Below, in pieces: positions 25,118-33,390 of a stretch of DNA of 64,000 nucleotides. Where the stretch lies: assembly GCF_017311575.1 (NCBI RefSeq), contig NZ_JAFFQY010000062.1, forward strand, positions 124,001-188,000, written 5' to 3'. Numbering within the stretch: position 1 is the stretch's first letter; each line of letters begins with the position of its first letter. The notes under the pieces are model-generated. The model saw only the letters and a list, made by a program, of their open reading frames with translations, was not told the DNA's origin and searched no databases. This DNA is from Roseococcus thiosulfatophilus. Lineage in GTDB: Bacteria; Pseudomonadota; Alphaproteobacteria; Acetobacterales; Acetobacteraceae. Both the position numbers and the translations under genes were made by a program.

Positions 25118-26131
25118 CTAATCCGCCACATGCAGCATGATCTTGCCGATATGCGCGCTGCTTTCCATCAACCGGTGCGCCTCGGCCGCCTGGGCGAGCG
25201 GGAAGGTCGCATGGATGTGCGGGCCGCAGCGTCCCTGCTCCAGCAGCGGCCAGACCTTCTCGCGGAGTGCCGCCGCGATCTCGCCCTTCTGGGCGGTGGT
25301 GCGCGGGCGCATCGTGCTGCCGGTCACGGTCAGGCGGCGCATCATGATGGGGCGCAGGTCGGTCTTCTCGGCCGTCTCGCCGCCAAGGAACGCGATCAGC
25401 ACCAGGCGCCCGTCCATCCGCAGGCAACGCAGATTCTTGGCGAAATAGGGGGCACCCACCATGCACAGCACCACGTCCAGCAGCTTGCCGCCGGTGATGC
25501 GCTTCACCTCCTCCACGAAATCCTGCTCGCGGTAGTTGATGGCGTGGTCGGCGCCGAAGCCCAGCACGGCGCGGGCCTTCTCCGCGCTGCCCACGGTGGT
25601 GATCACCGTCGCGCCGAAGGCCTTGGCGAGCTGGATGGCCGTCACGCCGATGCCCGAGCTGCCGCCATGCACCAGCACCGTCTCGCCCGGCGCGAGCCGG
25701 CCCGCGCTGGCATGGGACGTGCCGAACAGGTTCGCCCAGACGGTGAAATAGGTCTCCGGCAGGGCGGCCGCGCGGATCGCGTCATAGCCCTTGGGCCAGG
25801 GCAGGGTCTGCGCCTCGGGCGCGGTGCAATACTGGGCGTAGGCGCCGCCATTGGTCAGTGCGCAGACGCGGTCCCCCACCTTGAAGCCGCGCACATCGGG
25901 GCCGCAGGCCACCACCTCGCCCGCGCATTCCAGGCCCAGGATGGGCGAGGCGCCGGGCGGCGGCGGGTAGCTGCCGGCGCGCTGCGCCACATCCGGCCGG
26001 TTCACGCCCGCCGCCATCACGCGGATGAGCACCTCATCGGCCGCGGGCACGGGCAGCGGGCCGGTCGCGGGCGCCATCACCTCGGGCCCGCCGCCGGCGC
26101 CGTGGGCGATGTAGGTCATGGTCTCGGGCAT
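25118..26131 (-). CDS. NAD(P)H-quinone oxidoreductase, zinc-independent MDR family (PIG3-like)
   Basis: 337 aa. It belongs to the medium-chain dehydrogenase/reductase superfamily: N-terminal GroES-like fold with NRPDVAQRAGSYPPPPGASP and LGLECAGEVV, then a Rossmann domain with VLVHGGSSGIGVTAIQLAKA near residue 150. The catalytic-zinc cysteine and histidine of alcohol dehydrogenases are missing, as in quinone reductases. The R-P-D-x-x-Q-R-x-G-x-Y pattern is the PIG3/TP53I3 subgroup. It heads the operon QOR-DMT-hydrolase-MAPEG-GNAT, which together suggest detoxification of quinones or other electrophiles. Confidence 0.9.
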   Translation of the reverse strand: MPETMTYIAHGAGGGPEVMAPATGPLPVPAADEVLIRVMAAGVNRPDVAQRAGSYPPPPGASPILGLECAGEVVACGPDVRGFKVGDRVCALTNGGAYAQYCTAPEAQTLPWPKGYDAIRAAALPETYFTVWANLFGTSHASAGRLAPGETVLVHGGSSGIGVTAIQLAKAFGATVITTVGSAEKARAVLGFGADHAINYREQDFVEEVKRITGGKLLDVVLCMVGAPYFAKNLRCLRMDGRLVLIAFLGGETAEKTDLRPIMMRRLTVTGSTMRPRTTAQKGEIAAALREKVWPLLEQGRCGPHIHATFPLAQAAEAHRLMESSAHIGKIMLHVAD

Positions 26132-26180
26132 GGGCTGGCCTCCGTGGCTGGGAGGCGCACCCTCCCCGGCGGCCCCGGGC

Positions 26181-26254
26181 GCGTCAAGCGCCCGGCCAAA
26201 TCACGGCGGCGCGTCAAGCGCCCGGCCAGTTCACGGCGGCGCGTCAAGCGCGCC
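26181..26254. repeat. 30-base tandem repeat, about 2.5 copies
   Basis: Units begin at 26181, 26211 and 26241 with gcgtcaagcgcccggcca; the first two full units differ at two bases (aaatcacggc versus agttcacggc) and the third diverges after about 14 bases. It lies in the gap between the oxidoreductase start (26131) and the substrate-binding protein start (26323), that is, in a shared divergent promoter region. Confidence 0.8.
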
Positions 26255-26322
26255 CCCTCCGCGCAAACTTCACCCAACGCATGATTGCGTCGCGCCCCGC
26301 GCCGGAGGACACTCCGCCCCCG

Positions 26323-27531
26323 ATGCGCCGCCGCCTCGCCCTCGCCGGACTGGCCCTGCTGTCCGCCCCCCTCCCCTTGCGCGCCCAGACCGGGGGCGCC
26401 CAGAACGGCGTTGCCCAGAATGCGGGCGCGCAGAACGTCGCCGAATGGCGCGTGGGCGCCGTGTTTCCCACCTCCGGCCATGCCGCCCTGCTTGGCGACG
26501 AGGCCTGCCGTGGCCTCGAACTGGCCATCGAGGCGCATAACGCCACCGATGGCGCGCGCCAGGTGCGCCTGCTGCGCGCCGAAGCCAACGACCCCGCCTC
26601 CGCCATGGCCGAATCCCGCCGGCTGATCCAGCGGGAGCGCGCCTCGGTCCTGTTCGGCAGCGTCGTGGCCACCATGGGCCTGGCCGCCCTGCAGGCCGCC
26701 GAGGCGCTGGACACCCCCTTCGTGGAACTAGCCGCCCCCGCCGACACCCTGGCGGCGGGGGGCGGGCGGCGCTTCGTGCGTGCCGCGCCGGCGGCGGCCG
26801 CCTATGGGCGCATGGCGGCCGAGGCGCTGATCCATGGCCTGCCCGGGCCGCTGAGCCTGCCCGTCGAGGCGCTGCGCGTGGGCATCCTCCACGAAACCAG
26901 CCCCAGCCCGGAGGCGCTCGGCGCCGCGCTGGAGACGGCCCTGCGCGAGGCGGGGCTGCTGATCGCGGAGCGCGTCTCCCATGCACCCCGCACCGGCGAA
27001 TGGGCCGCGCTGGTGCAGCGGCTGCGCGCCGCTTCGGTCAATGTGCTGATCCATGCGGCCTCGGAAGGCGATGCGGCCGCCATGCTGCGCGCCCTGGCCG
27101 AGGCCGGCTGGCGGCCACGCGTGGTGATGGGCGCGGGGCCGGCCTGGGGCCTGCTCGACCTCGCCCGCGCGGTCGAACCCGCGCTGGAGGGCGTCTATGC
27201 GCTGGACATGCCGCCCATCGAGAGCGCGCCGGGCTGGGCGCAGGGGGCGGCCGCCTTCGCCCAGGCCTATCAGCGCCGCTGGGGCAGCCCGCCGCGCTCG
27301 GGCCTGTCCTTCGCGAGCTTCGTGGGGGCCCGCACCGTGCTGGCCCAGGGGCCGGATCGGGCCGCGCTGGGGGCCCTCGACCTGCCCGAGGGCACGCTGG
27401 CCAATGGCTGGGGCTGGCGGCTGGACGAACGCGGCCAGAACAGCCGCGCCAGGCCCGTGCTGCTGCAATGGCAGGCGGGCCGGCCCGTCACGGTCTTCCC
27501 CGCCACGGCCGCGGCGGCGGTGCCGGTCTGA
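26323..27531 (+). CDS. ABC transporter substrate-binding protein, Leu/Ile/Val (Peripla_BP_6) type
   Basis: 402 aa from the ATG at 26323; the in-frame ATG at 26281 adds 14 residues in front of what is clearly a signal peptide (MRRRLALAGLALLSAPLPLRAQ). After the cleavage site four 5-residue repeats occur (AQTGG AQNGV AQNAG AQNVA). The periplasmic-binding fold begins WRVGAVFPTSGHAALLGDEA and runs through ASVLFGSVVATMGLAALQAA and VGILHETSPSPEALG. No LivHMGF permease or ATPase gene is near, so this is an orphan receptor that may serve a distant transporter or a signalling system. It is divergent from the oxidoreductase operon. Confidence 0.85.
   Translation: MRRRLALAGLALLSAPLPLRAQTGGAQNGVAQNAGAQNVAEWRVGAVFPTSGHAALLGDEACRGLELAIEAHNATDGARQVRLLRAEANDPASAMAESRRLIQRERASVLFGSVVATMGLAALQAAEALDTPFVELAAPADTLAAGGGRRFVRAAPAAAAYGRMAAEALIHGLPGPLSLPVEALRVGILHETSPSPEALGAALETALREAGLLIAERVSHAPRTGEWAALVQRLRAASVNVLIHAASEGDAAAMLRALAEAGWRPRVVMGAGPAWGLLDLARAVEPALEGVYALDMPPIESAPGWAQGAAAFAQAYQRRWGSPPRSGLSFASFVGARTVLAQGPDRAALGALDLPEGTLANGWGWRLDERGQNSRARPVLLQWQAGRPVTVFPATAAAAVPV
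26383..26442 (+). repeat. Coding 15-base repeat, four copies
   Basis: Four successive 15-base units encode AQ(T/N)xx directly after the predicted signal-peptide cleavage region of the substrate-binding protein. The units are diverged but in register (gcccagacc..., gcccagaac..., gcccagaat..., gcgcagaac...). It probably forms a flexible N-terminal spacer and may vary in copy number among strains. Confidence 0.75.
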
Positions 27532-27645
27532 TTCCGTCATCAGCCCCGTGAATGGGGACGATGGCCGGCACGGCATGGCGGCGGGCGGCCCGGCCACCTA
27601 ATTGTTGCGGCAACGGAGCCCCGATGGCTCCAGGGAGCCACGACC

Positions 27646-28353
27646 ATGATTGACATCCGACCCTTCAAATCCCTCGGCGGCGCCGATTTCGGCTGGCTGA
27701 AGGCACGGCACCACTTCTCCTTCGGCCATTACCGCGACCCGGCGCGCATGGGCTGGGGCAAGCTGCGCGTGTGGAATGATGACGAGATCGCCGCCGGCAC
27801 GGGCTTCGACCCGCACCCGCACCGCGACATGGAGATCATCACCTATGTGCGCGAGGGGGCCATCACCCACCGCGACAACATGGGCAATGAAGGCCGCACC
27901 GAGGCGGGCGACGTGCAGATCATGTCGGCTGGTACGGGCGTGGTGCACAGCGAATACAACCTGGAGCCCAGCACCACGAAGATCTTCCAGATCTGGATCA
28001 TGCCGGACGTGCAGGGCGCCAAGCCCAACTGGGGCGCCAAGGCCTTCCCGAAGGCGGGGCGCGAGGCGCGCTTCGAGGTGCTGGCCGGCGGCCGCCCCGG
28101 CGATGCGGAGGCGGGCGCGCTGCCCATCAACGCGAACGCCGCGGTGATGGCGGCGACGCTCTCCAAGGGGCAGGAGCTGCGCCACACCCTGGCGCCGGGC
28201 CGTGCGGCCTGCCTGGTCTCGGCCAAGGGGAGTGCGACGGTGAACGGCCATCCGATCAACGAGCGCGACGCCGCCGCGGTGGCGGAGGAGCGGGAGATCG
28301 TGGTGGTGGCCAATGACGAGGCGGAACTCGTTATGGTCGAAGTCGCCGCGTGA
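27646..28353 (+). CDS. Pirin family protein
   Basis: 235 aa bicupin. The N-terminal cupin has the metal-binding pattern GFDPHPHRDMEIITYV (two His), then EGAITHRDNMGNEGR and VQIMSAGTGVVHSEYN (His and Glu), matching the pirin consensus in which an iron is bound by three His and one Glu. The second cupin (LVSAKGSATVNGHPINERDA) has no metal ligands, as usual. Bacterial pirins such as YhhW can act as quercetinases; others bind metabolic enzymes. An AGGGAG site lies just before the ATG. It is convergent with the acetolactate-synthase-like gene. Confidence 0.93.
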   Translation: MIDIRPFKSLGGADFGWLKARHHFSFGHYRDPARMGWGKLRVWNDDEIAAGTGFDPHPHRDMEIITYVREGAITHRDNMGNEGRTEAGDVQIMSAGTGVVHSEYNLEPSTTKIFQIWIMPDVQGAKPNWGAKAFPKAGREARFEVLAGGRPGDAEAGALPINANAAVMAATLSKGQELRHTLAPGRAACLVSAKGSATVNGHPINERDAAAVAEEREIVVVANDEAELVMVEVAA

Positions 28354-28387
28354 ATGGGTTGGGGGGCCTGGGCCCCCCGACCTTCTG

Positions 28388-28490
28388 ACGCGGCCGATTC
28401 ACGCCCCTGGTGTTCCACCGGGGGCGACCGGACGCTTCGCCACGCGGCCGATTCACGCCCCTGGTGTTCCACCGGGGGCGACCGGACGCT
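28388..28490. repeat. Two direct 49-base repeats, each containing a hairpin
   Basis: Identical 49-base copies at 28388-28436 and 28442-28490, period 54. Each contains cccctggtg-ttc-caccggggg, a 9-bp inverted repeat with one mismatch. The block fills the space between two convergent genes (pirin and the TPP enzyme), and the second copy ends two bases into the TPP enzyme stop codon. It may act as a bidirectional terminator or be a dispersed intergenic element; no T-run follows either hairpin. Confidence 0.8.
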
Positions 28491-30156
28491 ACTTCTTCGC
28501 CTGCGCCCGCAACTCCGCGATGGTGGCGCGGTTCGTCACCTGCTCCGGATTGGTGCGGATCTCGATGATGGCGGGCTTGCCGCTCGCCACCGCGCGCTCA
28601 TAGGCGGGCACGAGTTCCTCGGTGCGCTCCACCACCTCGCCATGGCCGCCGAAGGCCTCGATGAAGCGGGCGAAGTCGGGGTTGGTGAGTTCCGTGCCCG
28701 AGACGCGCTCCGGGTACACGCGCTCCTGGTACATGCGGATGGTGCCGTACATCCGGTTGTTGAAGACCAGGATAATGGGCGTCACGCCATGGTGGAAGGC
28801 GGTGGCAATCTCCTGCCCCGTCATCATGAAGCCGCCATCGCCCACGAAGCAGACCACCTGGCGGCCGCGCTCCACGATGGCCGCGCCGATGGCCGCCGGC
28901 ACGCCATAGCCCATGGCGCCATTCGTGGGCCCGAGGAAATCCTGGCCTTCCTTCACATGCATGAAGCGCGTGGGCCAGGTGGCGAAGTTGCCGGCGTCGG
29001 TGGTGAAGACGGTGTCGGCCGGCAGCGCCTTCTCCAGCGCCTGCAGGGCCACGGCCAGGTTCAGCGGGCCGGCATAGTCCTGCGCCACGGCCTGCGCCTC
29101 GCGCGCCGCGCGCACCTCCTGGCGCCAGGCGGCCCAGCGCGGCTTGGCCACCTTCTGGCCCTTCAGCCCCAGCGCGAAGGCGTTCACATCCGAGGTGACG
29201 CCGAGTGCCACGCGATAGACCCGCCCGATCTCGCCCTGGTCCGGATGCACATGCACGATGGGCGTCGCACCCGCCATGTCCAGCAGCGTGTAGCCCTGGC
29301 TGACCGGCTCACCGATGCGGGTGCCGATGGCGAGGATCAGGTCCGCCTTCTTCGCGGCGGCCACCAGGCCCGCATCCGCGCCCACCCCCAGGTCGCCCGC
29401 GAAATGCGGGCTGGTGCCGTCGAACAGGCCCTGGCGGCGGAAGGCGACGGCGACGGGCAGGTCATTGGCCTCGGCGAAGGCCCGCATCGCAGCGCGGCCC
29501 TCGGGCGTCCAGCGGCTGCCGCCCATGATGACCAGCGGGCGCTCGGCCTTCTCCAGCATGGCCATCATCTCGGGGATGGCGGCGGGGGCCGGGTGGGCGG
29601 GCAGCACGCGCTGCGGGCCGAGGTCCGGCACCGCCACCATGTGCTTCTGCATCTCCTCGCTGATGGCGACCACCACGGGGCCGGGACGGCCGCTCACTGC
29701 CATGTCGAAGGCATGGGCCATGATCTCGGGGATGCGCCGCGCGTCATCAATCTGCGTGACCCACTTGGCCAGCGGCTGGAACATCCGCCGGTAGTCCACC
29801 TCCTGGAAGGTCTCGCGGTCCGTTTCCTCGACGGGGATCTGCCCCACCAGCAGCACCAGCGGCGTGCTGTCCTGCATGGCCACATGCACGCCGATGGCGG
29901 CGTGGCAGGCACCCGGGCCGCGGGTGACGATGGCCACACCTGGCTTGCCCGTCAGCTTGCCATGGGCCTCGGCCATGTGGACGGCGCCGGCCTCGAAGCG
30001 GCAGGTGATGAGTTCCACGCGGTTGCGCTGGGCGTAGAGCCCGTCCAGCAGGTCCAGGTAGCTCTCGCCCGGCACGGCGAAGACATGGGTCGCCCCCTGC
30101 GCCACCAAGGCATCGGCCAGCAATTGCCCGCCGCTGCGTTCCTGCATTCCCGCCAT
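28489..30156 (-). CDS. Thiamine-diphosphate enzyme, acetolactate synthase large-subunit-like
   Basis: 555 aa, three ThDP-enzyme domains. N-terminal Pyr domain with FAVPGESYLDLLDGLY and the activating glutamate in CRFEAGAVHMAEA; central domain with LAIGTRIGEPVSQGY; C-terminal PP domain with GDGGFMMTGQEIATAFHHG ending in VFNNRMYGT (the GDG-x26-NN cofactor motif). Residues such as QDSTPLVLLVGQIP fit the AHAS/glyoxylate carboligase/sulfoacetaldehyde group. No regulatory small subunit (IlvH) is adjacent, so a catabolic carboligase or decarboxylase is more likely than the biosynthetic isoleucine-valine enzyme. Substrate cannot be chosen from sequence alone. Confidence 0.85.
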   Translation of the reverse strand: MAGMQERSGGQLLADALVAQGATHVFAVPGESYLDLLDGLYAQRNRVELITCRFEAGAVHMAEAHGKLTGKPGVAIVTRGPGACHAAIGVHVAMQDSTPLVLLVGQIPVEETDRETFQEVDYRRMFQPLAKWVTQIDDARRIPEIMAHAFDMAVSGRPGPVVVAISEEMQKHMVAVPDLGPQRVLPAHPAPAAIPEMMAMLEKAERPLVIMGGSRWTPEGRAAMRAFAEANDLPVAVAFRRQGLFDGTSPHFAGDLGVGADAGLVAAAKKADLILAIGTRIGEPVSQGYTLLDMAGATPIVHVHPDQGEIGRVYRVALGVTSDVNAFALGLKGQKVAKPRWAAWRQEVRAAREAQAVAQDYAGPLNLAVALQALEKALPADTVFTTDAGNFATWPTRFMHVKEGQDFLGPTNGAMGYGVPAAIGAAIVERGRQVVCFVGDGGFMMTGQEIATAFHHGVTPIILVFNNRMYGTIRMYQERVYPERVSGTELTNPDFARFIEAFGGHGEVVERTEELVPAYERAVASGKPAIIEIRTNPEQVTNRATIAELRAQAKK

Positions 30157-30212
30157 GTTCTCAGTCTCCCGTGCGTCTGGTGGCGGGAAACTAGATCAGC
30201 ATGGCGGGCGCG

Positions 30213-33200
30213 TCACTCCGCGGGCGCCGGTGAAGCGCCCGGCTTCTTCGCATATTTCGCCGCCTCGTCGCCCACCACCGGGGTGCGGCGCTCCAGGTCC
30301 GACAGCGCGCGCTCGATATGGCCGAGCGGCTTGGTGAAGCGCGCCAGCATCACGTAGAGCGCCGGCACCGCGAAGAGCGTCACGATCGTGGAGAAGGTGA
30401 CGCCACCCACGATGACTACGCCCAGCGCCATGCGGCTCTCCGCGCCCGCCCCCGTCGCCATGGCCAGCGGCACGGCGCCGAAGACGGTGGCGATGGAGGT
30501 CATCAGGATGGGCCGCAGCCGCACCACGCTCGCTTCCAGCGCCGCGTCGAAGATGGACAGCCCTCGGTCGCGCAGCTGGTTCGCGAATTCCACCACCAGG
30601 ATGCCGTTCTTCGCCATCAGCCCGATCAGCAGGATCATGCCGATCTGGCTGAAGATGTTCAGCGTCTGCCCGGTGAAGTGCAGCGCGAGCAGCCCGCCCG
30701 TCATGGCCAGCGGCGTGGAGAGCAGGATGATGAGCGGGTGGATGAAGCTCTCGAACTGCGCCGCCAGCACCAGGTAGACCACCAGCAGCGCCATCAGGAA
30801 GGTGACGTAGAGCGCGCCCGTGCTGTCGCGGAATTCCAGCGACTGGCCGCGATAGGAAATCCGCACCTCGGAGGGCAGCACCTCCCGCGCGGTGGCGTCC
30901 ATGAAGTCCAGCGCCTCGCCCAGCGTGTAGCCGGGGGCGAGCGAGGCGGTGATGGTGATGGCCCGCACCCGGTCGGCGCGCGAGAGTGCCTGGGGCCGCG
31001 CGCGCTCGCTCAGCGTCACCACGTTGGAGAGCGGGATGAGCCCGCCGGAGGAACGGATGAAGATGTTCTGCAGGTCATAGGGCGTCGAGCGGTCGCCCTC
31101 GGTCGCCTGCAGCAGCACCTTATATTCCTGCCCGCCCTCGATATAGGTGCTGACCTCGCGCGAGCCGAGCATGGTCTCGATCGTGCGCCCCACCGCCTGG
31201 ATGGAGACGCCGAGATCGGCCGCGCGGCGGCGATCAATGTCCACGCGCAGCTCGGGCTTGGTCTCGCGGAAATTGCTGTCGAGGTTCAGCAGACGCTCAT
31301 TCTGCCGGGCGCGGGCCAGGAAGGTGTCGCGCCACTGGACCAGCGTCTCGTAGTCCGGCCCGCCGAGGACGAACTGCACCGGCGGCTGGAAGCCCGATTG
31401 GCCGAGCGAGGGCGGCGTCAGCGTGAAGCCACGCACGCCCGGCATGGCGGCGATCTGCGGGAAGAGCTCGCGCGCGATGGCCTGGGAATTGCGCTCGCGC
31501 TGGTCCCACGGGGCCAGCCGGATGAACATGTTGGCCACATTGCCCTGCGGCGGTGGCTGGAAGCCGCCCAGGGTGGAGAAGACCGAGGCGGCCTCGCCCG
31601 AGGCGACATAGCGCGCCCCCAGCCGCTCGGCATGGCGCAGGTGCTCCAGCATGTAGTTGCCGGTGGCGCCCTCCGGCCCGGTCAGCGGCACGATGATGAC
31701 GCCGCGGTCCTCGGTCGGCGTGAACTCCTTGGGCAGCGCCTGGAACAGCAGCACCGACAGCGCCGACAGCGCCGCCGCCACCGCCATGACGACGATGGGC
31801 ATGTTCAGCGCGCCCCGCAGCAGCACGCGGAAGCCATTGTTCATGCCGAGGAAGAGCGGCTCCGTCATGCGGATGAACAGCCCGCTGGAGCCGTGCGGCT
31901 TCAGAAGCTTGCTGCACATCATGGGCGTCAGCGTCAGCGCCACCAGCCCCGAGAAGACGACGGAGGCCGCCAGCGCCAGCCCGAATTCCGTGAACAGCCG
32001 CCCCACATTGCCCGACATGAAGGAGAGCGGCACGAAGACCGCGATCAGCACCAGGGTCGTCGCGATGATGGCGAAGGCGATCTCGCGTGAGCCGCGGAGT
32101 GCCGCCAGCAGCGGCTCCTCCCCCTCCTCGATGCGGCGATGGATGTTCTCCAGCACCACGATCGCGTCATCCACCACCAGGCCGATGGCCAGCACCAGCC
32201 CCAGCAGCGTCAGGATGTTCACCGAGAAGCCCATGGCCGCCACCGCCGTGAAGGAGGCGATGATGGAAACCGGGATGGCGATGGCCGGGATGAGGGTGGC
32301 GCGGAAGCTGCGGAGGAAGAAGAAGATGACGCCGACCACCAGGGCCAGCGCGATCATCAGCGCGTGCTGCACCTCGTAGATGGACTGGGCGATGAAGCGG
32401 CTCTCGTCGTAGCCGTATTCGACGTTGATCCCCTCGGGCAGGTTGGGGCGGATGCGCTCCACCTCCGCGCGGATGCCGTCCGCGACCGAGAGGGTGTTGG
32501 CCGTGCTCTGCCGCAGGATGCCGAGGCCGATGGCATCGCGCCCGTTCAGCCGGTAGCCGCCGCGGGATTCCTCGGGCGCCACCTCGACGCGCGCCACGTC
32601 GCCCAGCAGCACCTGCGCGCCGCCGGCCGGGTTGCGCGCCACGACCAGGGCGCGGAACTGCTCGGGGGTGTTCATGCGCGTGTCGGTGCGGACCGTGAGT
32701 TCCCGCTGGGTGGATTCGAGGCGCCCGCCGGGCAGTTCCACATTCTCGCGGCGGATGGCGTCCTCGATGTCCTGCACGGTCAGCCCACGGGCCGCCAGCG
32801 CCTGGCGGTCCAGCCAGATCCGCATGGAGAAGCGCCGCTCGCCCGCGATCAGGACCTGCGCCACCCCGTCCACGATGGCCAGCCGGTCCACGAAGCGCTG
32901 CCGCGCCACATTGGTCAGCTCCATGCCCGACATGCGCTCGGAGGAGAGGGCGACCCACATGATGGGCCGCGCATCGCCATCCTGCTTCTGCACGATGGGC
33001 ACCTGGGCCTGGGTGGGCAGGCGGGCGGCGGCGCGGGCCACGCGGTCACGCACGTCGTTCGCCGCGCTGTCCACGTTGCGGTTCAGGTTGAACTCGATGG
33101 TGACGACGCTGCGCTCGTCGCGCGAGAAGGAGGTGATGGTGCGGATGCCCTCGATGCCGGCCACCGCGCCCTCGATCAACTCCGTGATCTGCGTGTCCAC

Positions 33201-33374
33201 CACCCCCGCCGAGGCGCCGGTATAGGTGGTGATGACCTGGATGATGGGCGGGTCGATGCGCGGCAATTCGCGCACCGGCAGCCGGGTGAGCGAGGCGAGG
33301 CCCAGCACCACCAGCATCAGGCTCACGACCGTCGCGAAGACCGGCCGCTTGATCGAGATGTCGGAGAGGATCAT
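30213..33374 (-). CDS. RND efflux pump inner-membrane transporter (AcrB/MexF-like)
   Basis: 1053 aa with the RND layout: one N-terminal span (FATVVSLMLVVLGLASLTRL), a large periplasmic loop, a six-span block, a second loop and a second block. The proton-relay acids appear in TM4 as VLAIGLVVDDAIVVLENIHR (two Asp); the matching Lys-bearing TM10 region contains GMILLIGLMAKNGILVVEFA. The latter form is that of HAE1 drug exporters, not of heavy-metal pumps. The adaptor gene lies 16 bases upstream, but no TolC-type outer-membrane gene is in the window, so the pump must borrow one. A palindrome upstream of the adaptor suggests local repression. Confidence 0.95.
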   Translation of the reverse strand: MILSDISIKRPVFATVVSLMLVVLGLASLTRLPVRELPRIDPPIIQVITTYTGASAGVVDTQITELIEGAVAGIEGIRTITSFSRDERSVVTIEFNLNRNVDSAANDVRDRVARAAARLPTQAQVPIVQKQDGDARPIMWVALSSERMSGMELTNVARQRFVDRLAIVDGVAQVLIAGERRFSMRIWLDRQALAARGLTVQDIEDAIRRENVELPGGRLESTQRELTVRTDTRMNTPEQFRALVVARNPAGGAQVLLGDVARVEVAPEESRGGYRLNGRDAIGLGILRQSTANTLSVADGIRAEVERIRPNLPEGINVEYGYDESRFIAQSIYEVQHALMIALALVVGVIFFFLRSFRATLIPAIAIPVSIIASFTAVAAMGFSVNILTLLGLVLAIGLVVDDAIVVLENIHRRIEEGEEPLLAALRGSREIAFAIIATTLVLIAVFVPLSFMSGNVGRLFTEFGLALAASVVFSGLVALTLTPMMCSKLLKPHGSSGLFIRMTEPLFLGMNNGFRVLLRGALNMPIVVMAVAAALSALSVLLFQALPKEFTPTEDRGVIIVPLTGPEGATGNYMLEHLRHAERLGARYVASGEAASVFSTLGGFQPPPQGNVANMFIRLAPWDQRERNSQAIARELFPQIAAMPGVRGFTLTPPSLGQSGFQPPVQFVLGGPDYETLVQWRDTFLARARQNERLLNLDSNFRETKPELRVDIDRRRAADLGVSIQAVGRTIETMLGSREVSTYIEGGQEYKVLLQATEGDRSTPYDLQNIFIRSSGGLIPLSNVVTLSERARPQALSRADRVRAITITASLAPGYTLGEALDFMDATAREVLPSEVRISYRGQSLEFRDSTGALYVTFLMALLVVYLVLAAQFESFIHPLIILLSTPLAMTGGLLALHFTGQTLNIFSQIGMILLIGLMAKNGILVVEFANQLRDRGLSIFDAALEASVVRLRPILMTSIATVFGAVPLAMATGAGAESRMALGVVIVGGVTFSTIVTLFAVPALYVMLARFTKPLGHIERALSDLERRTPVVGDEAAKYAKKPGASPAPAE

Positions 33375-33390
33375 GGGCCTGGCCTCGGGC

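Noticed and set aside
26181-26254. CRISPR array
   Set aside because: Units are contiguous tandem repeats without spacers, only two and a half copies, and no cas genes are near.
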